NCBI RefSeq assembly: GCF_003261575.2
Contig: NZ_CP036175.1
Location: 5,828,001 to 5,892,000, forward strand
From: Klebsiella huaxiensis
Lineage (GTDB): Bacteria > Pseudomonadota > Gammaproteobacteria > Enterobacterales > Enterobacteriaceae
Direction of reading: 5' to 3'
Length of the DNA stretch: 64,000 nt
A program made the translations under genes and the position numbers. Under the pieces are notes generated by a model. That model worked only from the letters and a program-made list of their open reading frames with translations. It did not search any database and was not told the DNA's origin. This document shows, piece by piece, positions 22,741 through 31,806 of the stretch; positions within the stretch are counted from its first letter, which is position 1; the number at the start of each line of letters is the position of its first letter.

Positions 22741-24071
22741 TACGCCAGTTTCAGGTCACGCGTCATGTTTTCGACATTATTCTCGTGGATAACCACGTTG
22801 TCTTCGATACGAATCCCGCCAAACGGCTTCAACGCGTCGATTTTCTGCCAGTTGAAGTGCTTGCTGAACTGCCCTTCGCGCCACGGGGCCAGCAGAGATT
22901 CGATAAAGTAGATGCCCGGCTCAATGGTCAGTACCATTTTTGGTTGCAGCACACGCGTACAGCGCAGGTAGGGATATTTTGACGGCGCCGCCAAATGGGT
23001 GCCAGTGTCATCCTGCATAAAGCCCGCGACGTCATGCACCTGCAAGCCCAGCGGATGGCCAATGCCGTGCGGCATAAACGGCCCGGTCAGGTCGTTCTCC
23101 ACCATCGCCTCTTCGCTCATATCTTTGACTATCTGATGCTTACGCAGCAGTTTGGCAATACGCTGATGGAACTGAATATGATAATTCACATAGCTGGTGC
23201 CCGCCTTCATGGTGCTAATCAGCGCCAGCTGTTCGTCATTGACGTCTTTAACCAGTTGAGCATAGTCATTATCACTATGCGCCGCCCAGGTACGCGTCAG
23301 ATCGGCCGCGTAACCATTATATTCCGCACCAGCATCCAGCAGAAAACTACGCGCTTCAGCCGGCGCGCGATGATCCAGTTTGGTGTAATGCAGTACGGAG
23401 GCATGTTCGTTCAACGCCACGATATTGCTGTATGGCACGTCGGTGTCACGATGGCCGGTCGCCGTCAGATAGGCAAGGTTAATATCAAACTCGCTCATCC
23501 CTGAAAGGAATGCTTCATGCGCTGCACGATGGCCATTAACCGCCGATTTCTGCGCTTCACGCATACAAGCCAGCTCATAATCGGTTTTATAGGAGCGATA
23601 GTAGTGCAGATAATCGATAACGCCTTTCGGGTTGATCTTATCCGCCGCAATCTCCAGACCCAGCGCACGTTCCGGAACCGGACCGATATAGCCGATATTG
23701 CCGCGGGCTGCGGGCAGTTGGCTGCCAATACTGTCAGCTTTCGGCAGAGCAATCACTTCCACCTCTTCAGTCCAGAATGAGGTCGGCAGCGGTTCTACGT
23801 TGTGCCAGTAATCAACTGGCAGATAGAACCACAGTTTCGGTTTGTTGACGCCGTCCACCAGCAGCCAGCAGTTAGGGACTTGCGTTACCGGTACCCAGGC
23901 TTTGAACTGTGGGTTGACCTTGAACGGATACGGATGATCGTCAAGAAAGACATTAACCAATTCGCCAGAGTGAATCAGCAGCGCATCCAGCTTAAAACGG
24001 GCCAGAACATCGCGGGTACGTTCTTGTAGGGTAACGATATGATTTTTATAGAGACCGGCCAGTGATTCCAT
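22740..24071 (-). CDS. pepQ: Xaa-Pro dipeptidase
   Basis: PepQ (443 residues, the E. coli length) is a cytoplasmic metallopeptidase that splits X-Pro dipeptides. The metal ligands of the pita-bread fold are visible: two Asp in DAGAEYNGYAADLTRTW (about 246 and 257), His in HGIGHPLGLQVHD (about 339), Glu in TIEPGIYF and Glu in IRIEDNVVI. It is transcribed away from fadBA, sharing the 191-bp gap that holds the FadR operator. Confidence 0.98.
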   Translation of the reverse strand: MESLAGLYKNHIVTLQERTRDVLARFKLDALLIHSGELVNVFLDDHPYPFKVNPQFKAWVPVTQVPNCWLLVDGVNKPKLWFYLPVDYWHNVEPLPTSFWTEEVEVIALPKADSIGSQLPAARGNIGYIGPVPERALGLEIAADKINPKGVIDYLHYYRSYKTDYELACMREAQKSAVNGHRAAHEAFLSGMSEFDINLAYLTATGHRDTDVPYSNIVALNEHASVLHYTKLDHRAPAEARSFLLDAGAEYNGYAADLTRTWAAHSDNDYAQLVKDVNDEQLALISTMKAGTSYVNYHIQFHQRIAKLLRKHQIVKDMSEEAMVENDLTGPFMPHGIGHPLGLQVHDVAGFMQDDTGTHLAAPSKYPYLRCTRVLQPKMVLTIEPGIYFIESLLAPWREGQFSKHFNWQKIDALKPFGGIRIEDNVVIHENNVENMTRDLKLA

Positions 24072-24219
24072 CTTTTATCCTTTGATTTTATTGGATCGTG
24101 ATTCTTCGCATCTTAGCACATTGGCCCCAAGCGGGGTGATTTCTACCGGGTGTGATCGGACCAGCATTTATTTAAAGAGTTATTTGCATTTTTTTAACAT
24201 AAATCCCACACTCCATCTC

Positions 24220-24236
24220 ATCTGGTACGACCAGAT
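24220..24236 (+). promoter_or_regulatory. FadR operator of fadBA
   Basis: The 17-bp near-palindrome ATCTGGTACGACCAGAT lies 27 bp before the fadB start. It matches the operator at which FadR represses fadBA in the absence of long-chain acyl-CoA. Confidence 0.92.
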
Positions 24237-24262
24237 CATATTGCTGGATTCAGGAGACTGAC

Positions 24263-26452
24263 ATGCTCTACAAAGGCGACACTCTGTACCTCGACTGGCG
24301 GGAAGACGGCATTGCCGAACTGGTTTTTGATGCTCCCGGTTCGGTCAACAAGCTTGATACCGCAACCGTAGCCAGCCTCGGTCAAGCGCTCGACGTACTC
24401 GAAACACAAAAAGATCTTAAAGGACTGCTGCTGCGATCTGAGAAAGCGGCCTTTATCGTCGGCGCGGATATCACCGAATTCCTTTCACTGTTCCTGGTTC
24501 CTCAAGAACAGCTCAGCCAGTGGCTGCATTTTGCCAATAGCGTCTTCAATCGTCTGGAGGATTTGCCGGTCCCTACCATTGCCGCAGTTAACGGTTATGC
24601 GTTGGGCGGCGGCTGCGAATGCGTTCTGGCAACCGATTATCGCCTGGCGACGCCTGACCTGCGCATTGGTCTGCCGGAAACGAAGCTCGGCATTATGCCG
24701 GGCTTTGGTGGTTCGGTGCGTATGCCGCGGATACTTGGTGCGGACAGTGCGCTGGAAATCATTGCCGCCGGGAAAGACGTGGGTGCCGATCAGGCATTAA
24801 AAATCGGCCTGGTTGATGGTGTGGTTAAACATGAGAAATTGATCGATGGCGCGATAGCGATTCTGCGTCAGGCCATCAATGGTGATCTGGACTGGAAGGC
24901 CAAGCGTCAGCCGAAGCTGGAGCCTCTTCACCTCAGTAAAATTGAAGCCACGATGAGTTTTACCATCGCCAAAGGCATGGTCGCACAAACCGCTGGTAAA
25001 CATTATCCAGCCCCGATTACCGCTGTGAAAACCATTGAAGCTGCCGCCCGCTTTGGTCGTGAAGAAGCGCTGAACCTGGAAAATCAGAGTTTTGTTCCGC
25101 TGGCGCATACCAACGAGGCGCGGGCGCTGGTAGGTATCTTCCTCAACGATCAGTACGTTAAAGCAAAAGCGAAGAAGCTCACCAAAGATACCGAAACACC
25201 AAAACACGCTGCCGTGCTGGGCGCGGGTATTATGGGCGGCGGCATCGCTTACCAGTCGGCCTGGAAAGGCGTGCCGGTTGTCATGAAGGATATCAACGAC
25301 AAATCGCTGACGCTCGGTATGACCGAAGCCGCCAAGCTGCTCAATAAACAGCTTGAGCGCGGCAAAATCGACGGTCTGAAGATGGCTGGCGTTATTTCCA
25401 CCATTCAGCCAACGCTGGACTACGCTGGTTTTGAGCACGTGGACGTGGTGGTCGAAGCCGTCGTTGAGAACCCGAAAGTGAAAAAAGCGGTGCTGGCGGA
25501 AACTGAAGATAAAGTGCGCCCGGATACCATCCTGGCGTCAAACACTTCGACGATTCCGATTAGCGAACTGGCCAGCGTCCTGAAGCGCCCGGAGAACTTC
25601 TGTGGCATGCACTTCTTTAACCCGGTTCATCGGATGCCGCTGGTTGAGATCATTCGCGGCGAGAAAAGCTCGGACGAAACCATCGCCAAAGTCGTTGCCT
25701 GGGCAAGCCTGATGGGCAAGACGCCGATTGTGGTCAACGACTGCCCCGGCTTCTTTGTTAACCGCGTGCTGTTCCCCTACTTCGCCGGTTTCAGCCAGCT
25801 GCTGCGCGACGGCGCGGACTTTCGCAAAGTCGACAAAGTGATGGAGAAGCAGTTCGGCTGGCCGATGGGCCCGGCCTATCTGCTGGATGTGGTCGGTATT
25901 GATACCGCGCATCATGCCCAAGCGGTCATGGCGGCAGGCTTCCCGCAGCGTATGCAGAAAGATTACCGCGACGCAATCGATGCCCTGTTCGACGCGAGTC
26001 GTTTCGGTCAGAAAAATGGCCTGGGCTTCTGGCGCTATAAAGAAGACAGTAAAGGCAAGCCGAAGAAGGAAGAGGATGCCGCTGTCGATAGCCTGCTGGC
26101 AGACGTCAGCCAGCCGAAACGCGACTTCAGCGAAGAAGAGATTATCGCCCGCATGATGATCCCGATGGTTAACGAAGTGGTTCGCTGTCTCGAAGAGGGC
26201 ATCATTGCCAGCCCGGCGGAAGCCGATATGGCGCTGGTTTACGGCCTCGGGTTCCCTCCGTTCCACGGCGGCGCATTCCGTTGGCTGGATACGCTCGGCA
26301 GCGCAAAATATCTCGATATGGCGCAGCAATATCAGCATCTCGGCCCACTGTATGACGTGCCGGAAGGCCTGCGCAGTAAAGCACGCCATAACGAAGCGTA
26401 CTATCCCCCGGTTGAACCTGCCCGCCCGGTAGGCGACCTGAAAACGGCTTAA
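24263..26452 (+). CDS. fadB: Fatty acid oxidation complex subunit alpha
   Basis: FadB (729 residues) carries enoyl-CoA hydratase/isomerase activity at its N-terminus and 3-hydroxyacyl-CoA dehydrogenase at its C-terminus, in an alpha2beta2 complex with FadA. Hydratase residues lie in GGGCECVLATDYR and LPETKLGIMPGFGG (about 110-150). The NAD-binding motif GAGIMGGGIA is near residue 320 and the dehydrogenase His in FFNPVHRMPLVE near 450. fadA follows after 9 bp. Repression by FadR is expected. Confidence 0.98.
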   Translation: MLYKGDTLYLDWREDGIAELVFDAPGSVNKLDTATVASLGQALDVLETQKDLKGLLLRSEKAAFIVGADITEFLSLFLVPQEQLSQWLHFANSVFNRLEDLPVPTIAAVNGYALGGGCECVLATDYRLATPDLRIGLPETKLGIMPGFGGSVRMPRILGADSALEIIAAGKDVGADQALKIGLVDGVVKHEKLIDGAIAILRQAINGDLDWKAKRQPKLEPLHLSKIEATMSFTIAKGMVAQTAGKHYPAPITAVKTIEAAARFGREEALNLENQSFVPLAHTNEARALVGIFLNDQYVKAKAKKLTKDTETPKHAAVLGAGIMGGGIAYQSAWKGVPVVMKDINDKSLTLGMTEAAKLLNKQLERGKIDGLKMAGVISTIQPTLDYAGFEHVDVVVEAVVENPKVKKAVLAETEDKVRPDTILASNTSTIPISELASVLKRPENFCGMHFFNPVHRMPLVEIIRGEKSSDETIAKVVAWASLMGKTPIVVNDCPGFFVNRVLFPYFAGFSQLLRDGADFRKVDKVMEKQFGWPMGPAYLLDVVGIDTAHHAQAVMAAGFPQRMQKDYRDAIDALFDASRFGQKNGLGFWRYKEDSKGKPKKEEDAAVDSLLADVSQPKRDFSEEEIIARMMIPMVNEVVRCLEEGIIASPAEADMALVYGLGFPPFHGGAFRWLDTLGSAKYLDMAQQYQHLGPLYDVPEGLRSKARHNEAYYPPVEPARPVGDLKTA

Positions 26453-26461
26453 GGAGTCACA

Positions 26462-27625
26462 ATGGAACAGGTTGTCATTGTCGATGCAATTCGCACCCCG
26501 ATGGGCCGTTCGAAGGGCGGTGCCTTTCGCCACGTGCGCGCGGAAGACCTCTCTGCGCACTTGATGCGTAGCTTGCTTGCGCGCAATCCATCGCTTGAGG
26601 CAAGCGCAATTGACGATATTTACTGGGGTTGCGTTCAGCAAACCCTGGAGCAGGGCTTTAACATTGCCCGCAACGCGGCGTTGCTGGCGGAAATCCCGCA
26701 CTCGGTACCGGCCACCACGGTCAATCGCCTTTGCGGTTCTTCGATGCAGGCGCTGCATGACGCAGTGCGCATGATCATGACCGGTGACGCCAGCGTATGC
26801 CTGATTGGCGGCGTGGAACATATGGGCCACGTGCCGATGAGCCACGGCGTGGATTTCCACCCGGGCCTGAGCCGTAACGTCGCTAAAGCCGCCGGTATGA
26901 TGGGGCTGACTGCAGAAATGCTGGCGCGTCTGCACGGCATCAGCCGGGAAATGCAGGACCAGTTCGCCGCCCGCTCCCACGCTCGCGCCTGGGCCGCTAC
27001 GCAGTCGGGTGCGTTCAAGACGGAAATCATTGCCACCGGTGGTCACGATGCTGACGGCGTGCTGAAGTCATACAATTATGATGAAGTTATTCGTCCTGAA
27101 ACGACGGTAGAGGCGCTGGCTGCGCTGAGGCCCGCGTTCGATCCGGTCACGGGTACGGTAACGGCGGGAACCTCTTCCGCCCTCTCCGACGGTGCTGCCG
27201 CAATGCTGTTAATGAGTGAAAGCCGTGCTTGCGAGCTGGGCCTGAAACCGCGCGCACGAGTGCGTTCTATGGCTGTCGTCGGCTGTGATCCATCAATCAT
27301 GGGTTATGGCCCGGTTCCAGCTTCAAAGCTGGCGCTGAAAAAGGCCGGACTCTCTACCAGCGATATCGACGTTTTCGAAATGAACGAAGCTTTTGCCGCG
27401 CAGATCCTGCCGTGCATTAAAGATCTGGGGCTGATGGAGCAGATAGATGAGAAGATCAACCTCAACGGCGGCGCGATCGCTCTGGGCCATCCGCTCGGCT
27501 GTTCCGGCGCGCGCATTAGCACAACGTTAATTAATCAGATGGAGCGCAAAGACGCGCAGTTCGGCCTGGCTACCATGTGTATTGGTTTAGGCCAGGGCAT
27601 CGCCACCGTCTTTGAGCGGGTTTAA
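26462..27625 (+). CDS. fadA: 3-ketoacyl-CoA thiolase FadA
   Basis: FadA (387 residues, the E. coli length) performs the thiolytic step of aerobic beta-oxidation. The three catalytic elements are present: Cys91 in NRLCGSSMQ, His in GHPLGCSG (about 343) and Cys in MCIGLGQG (about 373). It is the second gene of fadBA and is followed by a strong terminator. Confidence 0.98.
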   Translation: MEQVVIVDAIRTPMGRSKGGAFRHVRAEDLSAHLMRSLLARNPSLEASAIDDIYWGCVQQTLEQGFNIARNAALLAEIPHSVPATTVNRLCGSSMQALHDAVRMIMTGDASVCLIGGVEHMGHVPMSHGVDFHPGLSRNVAKAAGMMGLTAEMLARLHGISREMQDQFAARSHARAWAATQSGAFKTEIIATGGHDADGVLKSYNYDEVIRPETTVEALAALRPAFDPVTGTVTAGTSSALSDGAAAMLLMSESRACELGLKPRARVRSMAVVGCDPSIMGYGPVPASKLALKKAGLSTSDIDVFEMNEAFAAQILPCIKDLGLMEQIDEKINLNGGAIALGHPLGCSGARISTTLINQMERKDAQFGLATMCIGLGQGIATVFERV

Positions 27626-27639
27626 TCGTTGCCGTTCTT

Positions 27640-27664
27640 CCCGCCTGTCAGGGGCGGGTTTTTT
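27640..27664 (+). terminator. fadBA terminator
   Basis: Stem CCCGCC with GGCGGG, followed by seven T residues, 14 bp after the fadA stop. Confidence 0.88.
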
Positions 27665-27725
27665 ATTTCTACTATTCAGTTATTATCATCAGGAACGTCA
27701 AGATTATTAAGGATAATAACGACTT

Positions 27726-28037
27726 ATGAAAAAACTCCCACTCATTCTTTTGCTCACTACATTCTCTACCGCTGCTATTGCCAGCGAACAGGATAATGCT
27801 CAGACATGCCTTTCGTGGGGAATCAATAAAATGGCGCAAAACCCGGAAAGTGAGCAGCTAAAGAACCTCGCCATCACCCATATCAATACCGAACGCTACG
27901 ATGAGAAGATAGGTAGCCAACATATCGCGACGCAGTTGGACGCTACGCTGGAAAAAGAGGGAAAAACCATCGGGAAAATGCTCTGCTTGCTGGAGAACGA
28001 TCGGCCGCTGTACGTTTATTTTAGCGACGTCCAGTAA
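27726..28037 (+). CDS. Small exported protein of unknown function
   Basis: A 103-residue protein with a clear Sec signal peptide (MKKLPLILLLTTFSTAAIAS, cleavage near residue 19-20). The mature part is about 83 residues, hydrophilic, with exactly two cysteines (C28 and C87) that could form a disulfide in the periplasm. I do not recognise the family; it vaguely recalls small Rap1a/Tai-type periplasmic proteins, but I cannot support that. It lies between the fadA terminator and the convergent fre gene, a spot with no gene in E. coli. A weak AAGGA precedes the ATG. Confidence 0.75.
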   Translation: MKKLPLILLLTTFSTAAIASEQDNAQTCLSWGINKMAQNPESEQLKNLAITHINTERYDEKIGSQHIATQLDATLEKEGKTIGKMLCLLENDRPLYVYFSDVQ

Positions 28038-28041
28038 AACA

Positions 28042-28070
28042 GCATCCGGGCCAAGAGCCCAGATGCTTTT
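28042..28070. terminator. Bidirectional hairpin between the small exported protein gene and fre
   Basis: GCATCCGGGC pairs with GCCCAGATGC, with one mismatch, around a short loop, followed on the plus strand by TTTT. It lies in the 43-bp convergent gap and could end the small plus-strand gene. Confidence 0.65.
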
Positions 28071-28080
28071 AGGTCAGCTA

Positions 28081-28782
28081 TCAGATAAACGCAAAGGCAT
28101 CGCCAAACAGGCGGTCTTCGCGGGCGCCCCGTTCGTTGCAGAACAGATCGCGGGCAATCTTAGCCATCTCAAAGCGGCCAGCAATATAGATATCATGCTC
28201 ACCCAGCGTACCGTAATCCTGCAGAACGGCAGTCAGCACGGTTCCGGTACGGCCGCGCCACTCATCTTCAGGCTGTTCAACAACGGGCTCCACTCGCAGA
28301 CCAGGATGCTGCACGCTTAACGCTTCCAGCTCAGCCAAATCGTAGAGATGTTTTGCTTCGCGTCCACCCCAGTAGATAGCGATATCGCGGTTCGGATTGC
28401 GCGCCAGCGCGGTGAGCAGAATCGAACGCACGTAAGAGAAGCCAGTACCTCCGGCGATCAGAATCAGCGGGCGTTCTTCATCATCGCGCAGCCAGGCTTC
28501 ACCATGCGGCATATCAACCACGATTTCACGCTCTTTCAGGATACGATCCATCACCGCCATCGCATACAGGTTAAGTTCAGATGCGCCAATATGCAGCTCG
28601 ATAAACTCCTGTTCCGATGGCGTAGAAGCCATGGAGAATGGGCGCTTATCGCGTTCGTCCATCACGACCATCAGATACTGCCCAGCGCGGAAGGAAAACG
28701 CCGCTTCCGGCACTAATCGAACGCGATACACGGTATCGGTAATCGCCTCCACCGAGGTCACTTTACAGCTTAAGGTTGTCAT
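28081..28782 (-). CDS. fre: NAD(P)H-flavin reductase
   Basis: Fre (233 residues) reduces free riboflavin, FMN or FAD with NAD(P)H; the reduced flavins serve ferric iron release and cobalamin or ribonucleotide reductase reactivation. The flavin-binding RPFSMAST is near residue 46 and the pyridine nucleotide motif GGTGFSYVRSI near 110. In E. coli it also supports UbiX/UbiD-type chemistry by supplying reduced FMN; ubiD is the next gene upstream on the same strand (55-bp gap). Confidence 0.97.
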   Translation of the reverse strand: MTTLSCKVTSVEAITDTVYRVRLVPEAAFSFRAGQYLMVVMDERDKRPFSMASTPSEQEFIELHIGASELNLYAMAVMDRILKEREIVVDMPHGEAWLRDDEERPLILIAGGTGFSYVRSILLTALARNPNRDIAIYWGGREAKHLYDLAELEALSVQHPGLRVEPVVEQPEDEWRGRTGTVLTAVLQDYGTLGEHDIYIAGRFEMAKIARDLFCNERGAREDRLFGDAFAFI

Positions 28783-28837
28783 GCGTCCCCTCTGTCGGGT
28801 CTATTGTGCAAAACAGCGGCGTTAGCCCCGCTTACTG

Positions 28838-30307
28838 TTATTTGAAGATGGCCAGTTCATCCCAGATGGCGTCAATACGTGCCGTCACCTCGGGATCTTT
28901 CTTAATGGGACGACCCCACTCGCGTTGGGTCTCACCAGGCCATTTATTTGTGGCATCCAGCCCCATTTTTGAACCCAAACCGGAAACCGGTGAGGCAAAG
29001 TCCAGGTAATCAATTGGCGTGTTTTCTACCAATACCGTATCACGCGCCGGGTCCATACGGGTAGTAATCGCCCAAATCACGTCATTCCAGTCGCGCGCGT
29101 TAACATCGTCATCGCAAACAATCACGAACTTGGTGTACATGAACTGCCGCAGGAACGACCAGACGCCCATCATCACGCGCTTAGCATGACCAGCGTACTG
29201 TTTCTTCATGGTGACCACCGCCAGGCGATAGGAACACCCTTCCGGCGGCAGGTAAAAATCGACAATTTCAGGAAACTGTTTTTGCAGAATCGGCACGAAG
29301 ACTTCGTTCAGCGCGACGCCCAATACTGCCGGTTCATCCGGCGGGCGTCCGGTGTAGGTGGAGTGATAAATCGCATCTTCCCGTTGGGTGATATGTGTGA
29401 CGGTAAACACCGGGAAGCTATCCACTTCATTGTAGTAGCCAGTATGATCGCCGTACGGACCTTCGGGTGCCAACTCTCCGGCTTCGATATAACCTTCCAG
29501 CACGATCTCAGCGCTGGCCGGCACTTCCAGGTCGTTAGAAACGCACTTCACGACTTCAGTTTTTGTTCCGCGTAGCAGGCCCGCAAACGCATACTCAGAA
29601 AGGGTATCCGGAACGGGCGTCACCGCACCGAGAATGGTCGCCGGGTCAGCGCCCAGCGCCACGGATACCGGGAAACGCTCTCCTGGATGCGCCGCGCACC
29701 ACTCCTGAAAATCCAGCGCGCCGCCGCGATGCGATAACCAACGCATAATCAGCTTGTTCTTGCCAATCAGCTGCTGGCGATAAATCCCCAGATTTTGCCG
29801 CTCTTTATGCGGACCACGAGTGACCGTGAGCCCCCAGGTAATAAGCGGTGCGGCATCTTCTGGCCAGCAGGTCATGATCGGGATTCGGGTCAGGTCTACA
29901 TCATCGCCCTGGATGATTTTCTGCTGACATGGCGCGCCGCGCAGGCGCTTAGTCGGCATGTTCAGAACCTGTTTGAACTGCGGCAACTTATCGAACAGAT
30001 CGCGAAAGCCTTTTGGCGGTTCCGGCTCTTTCAGGAAAGCCAGAAGTTTACCCACTTCCCGTAGCGAGCTGACATCCTCCTGCCCCATCCCCAGCGCAAC
30101 GCGTTTCGGCGTGCCGAACAGGTTGCACAACACCGGCATGGAATAGCCTTTCGGGTTTTCAAACAGCAGGGCAGGACCGCCAGCACGCAAAGTGCGATCG
30201 GCAATTTCGGTAATTTCCAGGTGAGGATCGACCGGCAGGGAGATCCGTTTCAATTCTCCCTGCTGCTCCAGTAATGTCAGAAAATCGCGTAGATCGTGGT
30301 ATTTCAT
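28838..30307 (-). CDS. ubiD: 3-octaprenyl-4-hydroxybenzoate carboxy-lyase
   Basis: UbiD (489 residues) uses prenylated FMN, made by UbiX, to decarboxylate the polyprenyl-hydroxybenzoate intermediate of ubiquinone synthesis. Family segments RQNLGIYRQQLIGKNKLIMRWL (near 165-186), EGPYGDHTGYYNE (near 285) and DDDVNARDWNDVIWA (near 405) carry the cofactor and active-site residues. The C-terminus ends ELAIFK, a few residues shorter than in E. coli. The start ATG at 30305-30307 (MKYHDLRDF) is the only good one. Confidence 0.97.
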   Translation of the reverse strand: MKYHDLRDFLTLLEQQGELKRISLPVDPHLEITEIADRTLRAGGPALLFENPKGYSMPVLCNLFGTPKRVALGMGQEDVSSLREVGKLLAFLKEPEPPKGFRDLFDKLPQFKQVLNMPTKRLRGAPCQQKIIQGDDVDLTRIPIMTCWPEDAAPLITWGLTVTRGPHKERQNLGIYRQQLIGKNKLIMRWLSHRGGALDFQEWCAAHPGERFPVSVALGADPATILGAVTPVPDTLSEYAFAGLLRGTKTEVVKCVSNDLEVPASAEIVLEGYIEAGELAPEGPYGDHTGYYNEVDSFPVFTVTHITQREDAIYHSTYTGRPPDEPAVLGVALNEVFVPILQKQFPEIVDFYLPPEGCSYRLAVVTMKKQYAGHAKRVMMGVWSFLRQFMYTKFVIVCDDDVNARDWNDVIWAITTRMDPARDTVLVENTPIDYLDFASPVSGLGSKMGLDATNKWPGETQREWGRPIKKDPEVTARIDAIWDELAIFK

Positions 30308-30484
30308 GGAGTTGTTATTGACCTCTATACAGGCGGCTGATTATACGGTGTTCATCAGAGCGATGCTGTATTTTTGTTAAATTAGCGTGAAAGAACGCTG
30401 AAATTTCGTTTTCATCCGCAATGATTTCGCGATCGCATCGGGCTTTTGTTATGCTTGCTGCCAGTAGCTGTGGAAAGAGTCATT

Positions 30485-30973
30485 ATGCAAGCCTGGTATT
30501 TACTTTATTGCAAACGTGGGCAGCTTGAACGCGCCCAGGAACATCTCGAACGGCAGGCCGTCAATTGCCTGATGCCAACGATCGAACTGGAAAAAATTGT
30601 CCGCGGTAAACGCACGACGGTCAGCGAACCCCTGTTCCCAAACTATCTGTTTATCGAGTTTGATCCAGAAATTATTCATACCACCACCATCAACGCGACT
30701 CGCGGTGTGAACAGCTTTGTGCGTTTTGGCGCACTGCCCGCTATCGTGCCGTCCGCCGTCATTCATCAGCTCTCCATCTACAAGCCAGAAGGCATTACCG
30801 ATCCGGAAACGCCCCATGAAGGCGATAACGTACTGATTACTGACGGTGCCTTTGAAGGTCTACAGGCAATCTTTACCGAGCCGGACGGAGAAGCCCGTTC
30901 TATGCTGCTGCTAAATCTGCTTAACAAGCAGGTATTGCAGAGCGTCAAAAATACGGACTTTTATAAAATCTGA
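30485..30973 (+). CDS. rfaH: Transcription/translation regulatory factor RfaH
   Basis: RfaH (162 residues) is the NusG paralogue recruited to ops-containing operons (LPS core, capsule, pili), where it suppresses polarity and recruits ribosomes. From the ATG at 30485 it begins MQAWYLLYCKRGQLERAQ, matching the family; the frame extends 13 codons further up without support. The C-terminal domain that refolds from alpha to beta (residues about 110-162) is intact. It ends 8 bp from the convergent tatD stop. Confidence 0.97.
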   Translation: MQAWYLLYCKRGQLERAQEHLERQAVNCLMPTIELEKIVRGKRTTVSEPLFPNYLFIEFDPEIIHTTTINATRGVNSFVRFGALPAIVPSAVIHQLSIYKPEGITDPETPHEGDNVLITDGAFEGLQAIFTEPDGEARSMLLLNLLNKQVLQSVKNTDFYKI

Positions 30974-30981
30974 CGACGCAC

Positions 30982-31764
30982 TCAAAAGCGCACGCCAAAG
31001 AGTCTTCTGACGTTAGCATCGGTGACTTCTTCCAGCCACTTCGCGTCTTCCCCACGCCACCCTGCGATACTCGCCAAAATATGCGGTAGATAAGCAGGTT
31101 CATTACGGCGGGAAGAGGGTTTCGGGCGCATATCGCGCGGCAGTAGATAAGGCGCATCGGTCTCAATCAGCAGGCGATCTACCGGGATATCGCCCAGCAA
31201 TTCCCGCAGCGCCAGCCCTCGACGCTCATCGCACACCCAGCCGGTGATACCAATGGATAAACCGCGATCAACACATTCACGCATCTCTTCGCGCGTACCG
31301 GTAAAGCAATGCACCACTGCCCCCGGTAACTTATCGAGCCAGGGCGTCAGCAGGGTCAGGAAGCGCTCATGCGCATCGCGGCAGTGCAAAAACACCGGCA
31401 TCGACAGCTCCGCCGCCAGCGCCAGTTGAGCGCTAAACGCCGCTTCCTGCTCCTGCGGCGTCGAAAAGTTACGGTTAAAATCCAGTCCGCATTCACCAAT
31501 CGCGACGACTTCCTGCTCGCGGGCCAACGCAAAGACTGCCGCCGCGACGGATTCCGTCCAGGTGCTACTGTCGTGTGGATGAACCCCGGCGGTTGACCAG
31601 CAGCCAGAGTAGCGGCGTGCCATCTGCTGCGCCTGCTCGCTTTCATGCAGGTTCGTTCCCGTCAGCAGCATGCCAGTAACACCTGCCGCCTGTGCGCGAG
31701 AAACAACCTCATCGCGATCGCGGGAAAACTGCGAGCTGGTCAGGTTTACACCGATATCAAACAT
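30982..31764 (-). CDS. tatD: 3'-5' single-stranded DNA/RNA exonuclease TatD
   Basis: TatD (260 residues from the ATG at 31764) is a TIM-barrel metal-dependent nuclease implicated in DNA repair. Metal ligands appear in AGVHPHDS, GECGLDF, FLHCRDAHE, HCFTGTREE and ETDAPYLLPR. Two ATGs lie just upstream (31767, 31776); the family start MFDIGVNLTSSQF decides. It is the last gene of tatABCD, 42 bp after tatC, though it is not needed for Tat export. Confidence 0.96.
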   Translation of the reverse strand: MFDIGVNLTSSQFSRDRDEVVSRAQAAGVTGMLLTGTNLHESEQAQQMARRYSGCWSTAGVHPHDSSTWTESVAAAVFALAREQEVVAIGECGLDFNRNFSTPQEQEAAFSAQLALAAELSMPVFLHCRDAHERFLTLLTPWLDKLPGAVVHCFTGTREEMRECVDRGLSIGITGWVCDERRGLALRELLGDIPVDRLLIETDAPYLLPRDMRPKPSSRRNEPAYLPHILASIAGWRGEDAKWLEEVTDANVRRLFGVRF

Positions 31765-31806
31765 CATTACTCCCATATGACAACCGCCCTGACGGGCGGT
31801 TGGTGT

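Noticed and set aside
25538..27046. A 502-codon minus-strand open frame opposite fadB and fadA
   Set aside because: Antisense to two certain genes in high-GC DNA; the product is Arg/His-rich without domain features, typical of shadow frames.
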